Below are positions 13,701-25,700 of a stretch of DNA of 64,000 nt, piece after piece. The notes beneath the pieces were generated by a model that did not search any database, was not told the origin of the DNA, and saw only the letters and a list, made by a program, of their open reading frames with translations. The stretch lies in contig CM055097.1 in the NCBI GenBank assembly GCA_029204225.1, forward strand, positions 37,062,976-37,126,975. The letters run 5' to 3'. The DNA comes from Diphasiastrum complanatum. Its lineage: Eukaryota > Streptophyta > Lycopodiopsida > Lycopodiales > Lycopodiaceae. Position 1 is the stretch's first letter; each line of letters begins with the position of its first letter. A program made the translations under genes and the position numbers.

Positions 13701-16700
13701 CATAAGATCCTGCAACTCAAGTAGCAAGCCACTTAAAGAGTATAGACAACATCCATAAAAGAACTACCAATGCCGAGACACAGAATCTAACAAAATTAAG
13801 TATACTTTTCATGCAGTCCCCGACACCAAGGATTAAATCCATCATGTATTGTACAAAAGGAGGACTACTATTACTTTTTTATTAAGTAGCACTTTTGCAT
13901 GGCCAGTCCCGTGGCCTATTTTAGTTACAAAACTTGCAGCGCAATAATTAAATACGTCTAAGAAATGTTTCCCACACCAGAAAACATGCCACAGGAACAG
14001 GGTACAGGGAACAAGGAATACCATGTGATCACCAGCAGATAAGCAAGAGGTTATTTACAGTAAAGCATGTAAAGAGAGGAATTGAGAGAAATGACCATTC
14101 AGCAAAAGAGAAAGAAATAAAGATTCATAGATGTCTTTTGAGTACCCAATGGCACATAAGACTAGAAAAGTACAATATGTCTCCGATTTAAAAACAGAAA
14201 CACAACTGATATGAAACGGGTGTGATCTAAGATACCAATAAAACATCTATGTAGGCATGATAAAGCTAAATGAAATAACAATGAGACTGATAATGATTCC
14301 TCTGACCACCAAATACCCCGGACAGTCTAGAGAAAAGACTTGTAAAAGCTTATGCTGTGAAGTCATAAAAATTGGCAAAAGGGGTCATTTTGTTCAATAC
14401 ACAATGGTTCAACGGTGAACTACAATTAAAAAAACACATTTCCCCATTTTAAAAAATAGTAAAACTTGTTTTCTCGTCACCATGGACAATGTGGACATAT
14501 AAACCAACCTCAAAGTGGTTATCAGATACAATGCGATCATCCATTTTAATGCAATGGCACGCAATTCAAAATTTCTTATCCCACAACTTCAAGATTATCT
14601 CAAGCTTGACAAAGTACATGCTGCATGCCTAGAAGGCTGTCTTTAGCTTGAGGATAATTGATTTGCATTCTGAAATAACGTAGGCATCAGATGTGACTTG
14701 AAGCTTAAGGGCCTGACTTCCTATTTGTGTGCTGACTCTAGAGTTGATAAACAAGGTTTCAAGCAGAATATCATCTAAAAAGAGGAGGTGAGTATAGGAA
14801 TATAGTTACTGATGGAAACAACTGCATGGTCTGATGTTAAGGCAAGGCTCTAATCAGAACTACTATATGTTCTCAAGAACTCAGCTCATGCAAAATAGTT
14901 TGATCTCGAACCCATTTTCAAAAGAAGATACCAATGTAATGACTTGCACTCATGTCTACCAATCATAGACTAGACTAACTCAAGCACAAGAGTTCATGTC
15001 AGTTACCATGATGTCAAAGTATTTCGGGAATGAAATAAGTATAGAATTATGCACAAGTAGAATGCCTACAAGTAGACAACCATTTGAAGAGTTCCTTGCC
15101 ATGGCCAAGCAAAAAGAAGAGGATCCACATGGTAGGAAGAAGAAAATGTTCTCTTGCAAAAAGGATAACTTATAGACCTTCTCAAGTAGCAACAAGTAGG
15201 CCTTATCCTGATCCTCTAGTAATCCTCATCTTCTAGTAAATTTTAATTTGATGAGGAAGAGCGACGCCAAAGAAGAAACAGCACAAAAACCGATAGGAGA
15301 GCCAATGCCCTCCGCAAAAGAATAGGACTCTGGAGGAAAATAGCAAGCTTCAATATAGAGATCCATGTCCAAACCAATATCACGTCCTAAGAAGCGAACC
15401 CAGATAAACACTGCAAACTCATCATGTCTGATGAACTCCATGATTAGATGTACTGACTCTCCATATAAGCATGCGACCCCACCTGAACCTCTGCCACTCG
15501 CGGATCTCGTCTCTGTCCTATATACTGAATCCCAAGTGTATCCTAGAAATGTAGGTAGTCCTCTGAACTGCCTCGCGTGTCTCCAGAAAGAATAATATAT
15601 CCCTCTCTTAATGAAATCCGTAAGATCTCCAGTAGTAGATGATGAATATACGTCGTTACAATTCTGAACTCCATTATGCAAATGGTGTGGATGGGGCCCC
15701 AAGACCCTCCCATGCCAAGGCGCCCCAACTCCCTATTGGCGAGAGCCACTAGGTGCGTAAGGGAAAGCACCTCAAGATCCTGCTTACAAGACAAACACAA
15801 AGCAACAACAATGGAGCAAAACCACCCAATCAACGAGAAGCCACCAATAAATCTTCAGTAGCATCACCCCCGAGCCATGGGACAGGATGCAAGTGTAAAG
15901 AGAGAAAATTGGTAATGAAAACCACAAACTCGAATAGTAGTAGGGCGTGTTCCCACCTTGATATACAACCTCATCTTTTCTTGTGCATGCCCCCATGCAA
16001 GCCAAGAATATTCCCAGAAGTGCTTTTCATTACTATTGATACTCTACACATGCCAATAGCCGTCCTAACCCATGCACTAGCTCCACATTTGTGGCTGGGC
16101 CCTCACAAGGTTATTGATTACATTTATGGCCTAGTTCGGAATAACGAGGCGTAACCAATAATCTCGAGTATTGGAGTACCATGTATCCAAGTCTAGGATT
16201 ATGACGAACCTATATGCAAGACGTGGACATAACATTCTTCCCCCCTTGAACTGCTTTTGTCCCCAAAAGCGGAATTTAGGAAAATTCTTCTTTATGCTTT
16301 CAACTCTCTCCCACGAATCATCATCCTCATTCCTACCCTTCCACTGAATCAAGCACTTAGAGATAGAACGATTTCTCAATTGTTTATCTCTATTCTGGGT
16401 ACTCTGTCAGGTTCCAAAGGTACCTGGTACACTAAGAGATAAATCTTCTAAATGGGATAAATCCTCATCAGATCCAACTGTATCACCTTCATGTAAACTT
16501 AATTTTAACCGGCTTACATGAAATATTGGATGTGCAGTAGGTTTTCCTTGAAGATCTAGTTCATAAGTTAAAGAACCAATTTTTCATACAATCATGAATA
16601 GTCCACAATATCTGGTAGACATTATAAAACTAGTTGATAGGGCTTTAAGTTTCTCAAAACACTGATTCCTCTTTTTCTTTTTGTTAACAATGCCTTTTGT

Positions 16701-19700
16701 CTGATTAGTGAGCGGTGTTGCCACTTTGGCGTAATCCTTAATAAATCTCCGAAAGAAAACAAATCTTAGAAAGATTTCACTTGCTTAACAATCTGCAAGA
16801 TCGGCCAATCAACAACTATCTTGATTTTATCCTCATCAATCTTGATCCCATAAGCAGTGATCTTATGACCGAGATAAACCAGCTCACGCTTAAAGAACTC
16901 ACATTTGGATTCCTTAGCATAGAGTAACTCCTGCCAGAGCTTCATCAAGACAATTTTGATATGCTCTATGTGTTCCTCGAAGGTCTCACTGTAGACAAGA
17001 ATATCATCTAAAAACATCAAAAACTTCCCCAAATGGCAAATATGGATGAAATAAATCGTTCATCATTTGTTGGACCGTTCGTTAACCCAAAAGGCAACAC
17101 AAAAACATGTAATAGCCAAATCTGGTACGAAACGCCACCACTATATAATCATATGCTTTTGCTAGCCAACAAACATCCTCAAGGTTTTGAAGCACATTTC
17201 TCCTACATTCGTTCGACAGGCAACCCTAAGACAAACGGCCATGATGCCAATTTCAGACCGAATGATGGAACTCGATTCCAGAGATCCATGAATTCCTGGA
17301 TATAAGAATCTAAACTCTTATTTCCCATCTTGCAGCTCATGAATTTTTGGTAATAGTCGACATCATCCGCAACGACGAAAGCTGTTTTGAAGACTTCCAA
17401 AACTGCATCCCAAGTAGTGGGTTTGACGGTCAAGTCACACCAACACAACAACGCTTTTCCGCGAAGAAATAAAACTATGCTCTTGATTTTCTTGTTGTTG
17501 ATGTGTCCCAATTCACTCCTAGTTGGAGTAGAGCCTTCGAGGGTATAAATTTACGCATAGGCCTCTACAAGAGGAGAGCTTGAAATGGGAGTAGTGGCTA
17601 CATGTTGGATTGACATCTCTCCTATATAATGAGTTCTTGCTAGTGGTCCATAGCTTGGGGGCTAGATTCGATTGATCTAGGTTTGGTTGGGTTGGTTTGA
17701 TGCAGCATCCCTTCCCTAGGTGTCTTTGGAACCGGCATGCTAGTTTATGATCTTGGCTGATCTTGAAAGCCTAACTCAACCCATGTATTAATTACGATAA
17801 TGTGAGGTTAGGGCTCTCATGGTACATAACCACAATAAATGGTTTGGAGGCCCAAAACCCTTGATGGTGGATTTATATGGGCCTAGGATTGACTCAATCA
17901 AGTTAGTGGAAGATGTGGCCCAATTAGGCTATTGATGTGTCCTAATGTGGCCAAAACTTAAACCCTTTATAGAATCCTATGCGTTGTATTGTGACCGGTG
18001 CTAGATTAACAAAGCCGAAGGACATTGAATATTCTCAACAAGAAATGGGATAGTATTTCAATGGATTTCATAGTAGGATTATCGCGAACAATTAAACAAA
18101 ATGATGCAATCTAAGTAATAGTCAATCGTCTTACCAAGTTGGCTATGTTAATTTTGGTGAAGACCATCGCAGACATAAAAAAGACTAACAAGAAACAACC
18201 TTATTTTGAAAGCACGACAATATTTGTTAATTGAAGGCACTATGCATTGAAGGGGTGTTGATGGAGTATATTTGCGATGCTTTGTATCCTCATGAAACAC
18301 TTCTCATTCTCCAAGCCACTTATTTATGGCCAAGAGGAGGGTCATTTCTTCAATGAATTACAGCATGGAAGGTTTTGCAAGCAAGAATAGGAGTATGGTG
18401 GACAACTTCTTGTGAAGCTGACTCGGGTGCACCAAATGGGCCCCGTAAGACTCGAAGGGGTGACACTCCCTAAAGTTCCAGAGCAAGTCAGGAAGTCAAG
18501 GACTAAGCCTCTGACCTGTGGTGAGCCAGTCAAGTAGTCACAAGTCATGAGCTAGCTCCGGATCTCGAGTCATGGCCTAGTCAACTCGTGGGACCCATGT
18601 CCTAATTTTGCCCGCCAAGATAGCTCCCGAGACCCATATCCGGGAGCTAGACTGATTCTGCCAGGCTTTCTAGGCTTAATCATCAAAATAAAACTAAGTC
18701 CAGAAAAGCGTGCTTTACCAGACATCCCTATATTCCAGAACAGAGGGTGCGTGCCGAATCATAGCAGAACTATAGGGGGAGTCCGACGGACAGAAACTTG
18801 GGCAGTTCAACCAATGCCAAGAACCCAGTCGCCAGGTCTCAACTCTCTCTCCTAGCACAAGCCAGGCACAATGCCCGGCACGTGTTGGTGGACCTCGAGA
18901 CCAGTCAATCTATGTATGAATGTAACTTCTTCTAGATTTATGAAAGTTAATCCTTGGGGATGATTACCATTTCGGTTTCACCTCCAAGACTGGTCCAAGT
19001 GGAAGGACCCTTACTACAACCTTTTTGCGTCACTGGCGCTGACTAAGGGTCCACGTCACCGACGTGAGGCCCGCCGCTATGCCATTTGGTCAATTTAGCG
19101 ACCATCATGCCTTGGGATTTCACAAGTGACTTGTCTTTGCCTTTGGTTACCTTTTGGGGACAGATTATGAGTTGGCTTTCAGGTTGGTTGGGATTCTTGC
19201 TTTTCTAAGTCTGAATGGTTAGGCTGGTTACATTTTCTATGTTGGCTTGTCAATGAGTTCATGTCGAATGAATGTTAGATTTAAGCATGTCTTGGGGAAA
19301 GCGCTCAAGTCCGGCGCCGGCACTTCACAACCCTATGGCAAAACATTGTGATGTTTGCCAACAACAAGGAAGGCGAACACCTACAATGAGAGGCCATATT
19401 TTGGAGGTTACTTGGTCCAGAAGCCCCATGTCAATATCAAATATTGTTTGACAATTGATCATAATGTTTGGACCCTAGTCCCCTCAAAGTGGAATTTAAT
19501 TGTTGGATTGTCATTGGAGCTAATTAGTGAGTTGCATAGTTGGCCCTAATTTGGACCACCAGACGACATCAATAGACTCTTGTCGTGAGAGTCGAGCATT
19601 TCATAAGGGGCATTGAGTCTTTTCTTTAGTGGATTGTCTTTGATTCAACTTAGAATGGCCATTTAGCTTATGGAGATACAACATCAAGTTCATTTACCTG

Positions 19701-22700
19701 CACACTTTGTTGTTGTAAGGAGACTATGGCATCCCTTATTGCAGCCCAAAAGCATAAAGTTTTTGTAAAAACTTTAGACCAAAGCTCATTTCTAGGTCTA
19801 CAAACGATCTCTTAATATTGGAAAAAACATATTAAATGTTATAATTATTCGAAGAGTAGACTTTCTATTTTCTTGAGCGAATGAGGCAATAATTGATCAT
19901 AAGTTGTTCATTCTAGACAAATCTTTGAGACATATTCACAAAGGAATAAGTTCATGGAGCAAATAAAAAAGAAGACCTGCCAAAAGCCGAATCACTCCAA
20001 CTAGTCCAAAAATAATAGTATTCACCATAGATTGCTCATTGTTGGAAATGGGAAGTTCACCTGCACATAAAACAAGCCACCTTCGAATCAACCTCTTACT
20101 ATAAAAAATAATGCCAAATTTCTATGAACCAAGCATATCTCTTCCTTCTCAAAGCAGAGCAGCCCAAATGCCAATAATTTAGTGAATCAAATTAGATATG
20201 GGAGGAATTTGGGCACGTTCCTAAGCTCCAAGAGTTTGTAGATGCAAAAACTCAAAGGCCTTATAAGTCCAATAGCATGTTGCAATGATAAGACTTGTGT
20301 AGAATATAAACAAGGGGAGAAGAGAGCACCAGGAGAAAATATTGGTGATAAACTAGGTTGAAAATTCCTTGTAAGGCTACTCTACTTGTGATTTTGTAAG
20401 TGGGGGAAAAGATCATTCTAGTTAGATCGTAAGAAGTTGTAGGGTTACAAGAGATACAAGGCATTAATGAGTCAGTGTCTCCAATATAGGGACTTTGAAA
20501 AAGAAAAGTTCCTACATGTGCAGCAATTTCACCTAGCTCATGAACATAAGAAAAGAGCTCAAGATAAGAGAAGGGTTACATACATAGCTAACTGGGGCTA
20601 GGTAGTAACTAACTTCAAGTTGGGGAAATGTAGTGCGGTAAAGGACCAATTGGAGTGAAACTCAACAGAATGGTTAGAGTGGACATCACAAGTGGGAGAA
20701 TGATTAGATTAATGTACCAATGGTAGAGGGCCAAGGTTGCAACTATTTATATAGTGGCCTGGCATCATTTGCACATTAATCAGTTGTGATCCCAAATAAA
20801 TGTCCAATTCTAGGCAAGACAGATCAATATGGGCTATGACAAATGTCTACAAAATTGATCTACCATATTAGTATAGGCTCCCATGCTCCACAGTTGGGTG
20901 GGGAGATTGATGTCCACAACTCTAGTGTTTCTTAGAATCTAGATGGATCTAGATCAACTCGATACATTTTGGCACCTTGTCAAGGTGAAATTTATTGTGA
21001 ATCTCCTAAGAATGAGAGACCATAAGAACTAGCAAGAGTCTAGATCAAGGTAAATGCTTGAATGTGTTAAGAGTCAATTGTAAGATATCTTTGGCCTCAA
21101 GTGAAAGGATATCTGATTTTTCACGTGAACAAGCTAAAGCAGTATTCACTGTTAGGAGATGATCAATTTAGAGAAAATACTTTTTCCATTGAAGGAAGTT
21201 CAACCTTTGGTTGATCTTCTCAGTGAGTAATTTGATATCATTCGACATCTCGTCAGGCGTTCAGAATAATTTCATCAAATTACGAATACCCAAAATGCTA
21301 TAGATGAGGCAATGTTTCCTTGGGACTACACTCAATCAGCATGTTGAAGGTTTGGATTCAACTTGGAGAAGAATAAAGGAATGAAATACCACCTTGTTGA
21401 TTTGTTTTGATTCACTTGAAAGTTGTAGAGAGGCCTTGCAGTGTAAAGCAAAGTTCTGGGGCACCCATGTTTACATGGCTGTCCTTACCTATACAAAGGT
21501 GGAGGAAAGGTGGAAAGCCCAAGAAGCTATCAAGTAAATAGGTGATCAACAAAAATGGGCAGGTTTGTTATATTGATAGTGCAATCAAGAGCTCCCGGAA
21601 GTAGGGAATTGGGACCCCCGGGCATGGGAGCATCTCGGGGCCCCATCCACATCACCTACATATTGGGATATGAATTTTCATGGCATAAATTCATTGTCCA
21701 CAACTAGAGACTCGATTGACCTCATTATTGGGAAAGATGTGTTGTTCTTTATTGAGACTCATGAGAGTTAGGAGAGAGGACTACCTACACTCCTAGCTTA
21801 TGGATCAGATTCGGTATATAGGCCTAAGACCAGATCCACAAGAGGGAGAGGTCCTTGTGGGGTCACTTGCCTATACAGCTATTTCCTTAAACTTTATAGT
21901 CTTCCTTGCTAAATTATTCACCTTTTTTTATGTTATGCCTCTTATTGCCTTTACGTTGTAAATAATCCGCATTTCTATAGCCGATAGAATCTAGATCCTA
22001 CAAGCCTTGGCAGCCCAACTTGCAAAATAAGCTAGTTGAAAGATCAAAAATAAAAATGGAAAAAACTCCAGGGAAGTCGAAGACTCATAAGACTCCAAAC
22101 ATAACTAAGTCATTTGCTTTCTCAAAGTTCAACAGATTGCAACAATATCAAATTAGATGGACACATTTGATGAAGAATTCAGATCCATATTGCCGAGAAG
22201 GAAACTCCTAGAACTACAGTGGGCACTCTACTGAAGGACGATGACTCTCCAATTTGTTGAAAATGACCGTAGGATTGCAAAAGCTTTCATGCTCAAATGT
22301 AGAATCAAAGTTTGGACAATAATTTGCTTTCTAGGATCTCAAAGACAAATCCAAATCTGGCTAAGTTGTAATTCACCCTAGGTGTGCCAACCAATTACCA
22401 AAACGAGTTATGATGCTATCTGAATTGCAAAGGTGTAGGATGCTTTTTTGACCATGGTCACCTTGAGGAAGCATATGTAGCACACAAAACAAAAAGAAAA
22501 GAAGTTCAAAAAGCATAACTACAATGGAGACAAATCTTCTACAAGCACATCTAGAGGAGGCTGAGTAAAAGCCCAAGGAGGAATCCCTGAACAAAGCAAA
22601 CCTTTTTTTTTTTTGCAGGAAAGTGAGACATCTAGCTAAGGGTGTCCCCAGAAGAAGAAAGAATCTATCGCAAATTAACAAGTGGAGCTACCTAGAGGAG

Positions 22701-25700
22701 GTAAATTCTCTTTTTTTGGTTAAGAATAATGATTTCACTGCTCATTTAGCACAACTGTTATTAGAAACAACCTAGCCCGAGTAAAAGGAATGATATTAGG
22801 TAAAACAACAAGCATGCTACTAGATACAAGCTCTCTTGACACTTTTTTAAATTCTCAATTGGTACAGCGGTTGTTGCAATGATGCATTTTGACTCCCTCA
22901 AGTTTTAACTTACAAGCTATAAAGCCCACATATCTCACTATTTTGAAAAGTTGACAATATTTTGCAGGTCCGGATCTTGCTTGAAAGTGGTGCAAAATGG
23001 GAGGCAAAAACTTGGAATTCAAGTTCAGCCACTCTTTTGATTTTTACGGTTTTCTCAAGGAAGAATTTTTTGCAAGGTAAGTGCAGTACCATTGTTTGCA
23101 AATTCATTGTGACATCCTTGAAAAGTGGAAATTAGAATTTGGTTGAAGCTTGTTGAATAAGCTTTCGTGCTAATCATTCTCGATATATCAAATACTCAGA
23201 TCGAACATATATCTGAAGCTCAAACTTCGAAAGAAGTATCCTAAACGCACTATATGATGTGAGGGACGTGACTTCCAAGTTGCATCTCAGAAGGAAATTC
23301 TTCTCACTCAAGATGTCTAATAGTGATTCGTTGTAGAATCACATAAACTAGTTCAAGAATCTCTTGCAGCAGATGGCAGCTGGCAGATCAACTATCCTTG
23401 ATCAAGATGAAATCATGACATTCCTATCAAGCCTGCCACCTACATACGAAACTGTGTGATGATCATATCGACACACTCAGATTTAACTTTTTCCAGAGTA
23501 ATCGCTATGTTGTTGCAGGAAGACAATCGAAGAAGTGGAGACAATTCGTTCGAATTCATTATCACATGCTCTATATGCACACAAAGGCTCAAAACGTCAG
23601 AAGAAGAAAAGCCCTAAACAATAAGTTTCGAATTGGAAGCCGACGCAGAGTCTAGAGCAATTATCGAGTCCACAATCGAAGAAGAAGATGTTCTGTAAGT
23701 ATTGCAAACGTACTAATCATGAGATTCAAGATTGTAGAATACTGAAAGCGAAGAATGCCAACAAGAAGCAATCAGATCAACAAACGAATGCAGTTGCAAA
23801 GACATCACAATCCCCTATTCAAGGCATGGATGAAGAAGCATTTATGATTAGCGATCAGAAAGCGCAAATCGACAATGCTTGGTTTCTTGAATCTGGAGCT
23901 ACTCAACACATGACCAGTCATCATGAATTTTTCTAGTGCGTTCGTTCATCTTGACAACGATAGTACATAAACTATCGAAGGCACTGTAAAATTAAGCTTT
24001 TAGAATGATCAATTCAAACTACTATCTATTGTTCTGTATGTACCTAAACTTTTCACAAATCTGTTATCGATCAACAGAATTACTGATTTGGGTCATAGAG
24101 TAGGGCTTAAATTTAATCAATGCAAAATTGTCGATAGGACGAATAAGATCCTTGCACTCGGCAAGAGGCATGGATACTTATATAGATTAAGTCATTGTTA
24201 TTCTAACACAAAAATACTTCTGTTCTAGTTAATAAAGCATTACTTTGGCACTATAGGCTAGGGCACTTGAATCATGCATTTGTATCGAACATGTTTAGAC
24301 AATCTCTTGTACTTGATCTCGATTATCTAAATAAGAGAATCGATTTCTTTGCATGTCAGAGTTGCATCATTCCGACATATGTGGCCCAATGCAAACCTTA
24401 TCTTTGGTTGGTGCAAAGTAGCTTATATTCAAAACAAATGTTCAACTAAAGGGCTCTCAAACAAGAGACCTTATGAAATTTGGACAGGCTCCAAACCTTC
24501 ATTATTGAACCTCAAAGTATGATGATGCAAAAGGGTAGGCTTGTGGCCTTTGAGAGCAAGAAGCTCAACCCTGCACAAAAAAATTATCCAACTCATGAGA
24601 AGGAGTTGTATGCCATAGTTCATGCATTAAAGGCATGGAGGCATTCTCTATATGGATCGGAATTTGAGATTTTCACCAATCATGATACCTTAAGATACTT
24701 TTGTAAGCAGCCAGACCTAAGAGGCCAACAAACCAAACGGTTTGAGCTTATGCAGGAATTCCTAATGGAGATTCAATACAAGAAAGGTGCTAAGAATCAT
24801 GTGGCAGATGTACTATCTCGTGTGGTATATCAGATGCCATTTGTAGTCATTTTCAAATGACTTACTATCTGAGATAAGAAAAGCTCAGCAGGAAGATTCT
24901 CACTGTTAGAAAGTGGAACTGGAAATTAGTCATGGCCATGCAAAGTCTCAAGAGGAGCTCTTCTACCTTGGTTCGGACTTATCTCAAGTATTCCATAGAA
25001 GATGGAATATTGATGAGAAATGGTAGGGCTCTTATTCCAGCTTGTGACATGTTGCGAAAGAGGATCTTACATCTCTACCACAATAGCCCTAATGTCGGTC
25101 ATCCTCTTGTGGATAGGACCTATGAGTTGATACGATGTAACTTTTGGTGGTCTATACTGAAGAAAGAAGTAAACCATTATGCGACACATTGTTTTAAGCA
25201 TCAGGTTAATAAGGTTGAAAGGATTAAAGTGCCTGGATTGTTACGCCCGTTACCAGTACCTGAAGGGAGATGGGAGTCCCATGGACTTTATTAGCACGTC
25301 CACAACGGCAATATAATGTTGTCCTAGTTGTGGGTGATGGACTCACTAAAATGGCTCATTTGATCGAACTAAATAATAAGATTGATGCACTTGGTACGGC
25401 TGATTTGTTTATGCAACACGTATTCAAACTTCAATGCATTGTGTCTGATAGAAACTCTTGTTTTACTGGCACTTTTTGGATTGCAGTATTTGAGAAGCAA
25501 GAAGTACAATTGGGAGTGACCCTAAGTTGCACCGAAAAGGTGCTTCGGAACGTTGTTCCAAAAAAATGGAAAAAAAAAATTTAATAGCTCCATGTCTCCA
25601 AAAGGCTCACAGTTGCAAAGAGTCACCTACCAAAGTAGAGCTACTGCTACCTATGAGAAAGCTTACTAGGAGATTAATACAGATAACTAATTAATACCAT

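Larger units (their letters stand above)
13710..19976 (-). other. Intron 2 of the SAC8-like gene (6.3 kb)
   Basis: Bounded by GGCAG|GTCTTC and GTTGCAG|GATCTT. It holds a LINE endonuclease fragment (15.2-15.8 kb), a deleted chromovirus (15.8-17.5 kb) and a gypsy integrase scrap (18.0-18.26 kb). Nothing recognisable was seen in 13.75-15.2 and 18.7-19.95 kb. Confidence 0.85.

Noticed and set aside
9060-15790. LINE tail (9.06-9.74 kb) and endonuclease (15.2-15.8 kb) as one large LINE
   Set aside because: SAC8-like exons 3-11 lie intact between them, so they are separate insertions.
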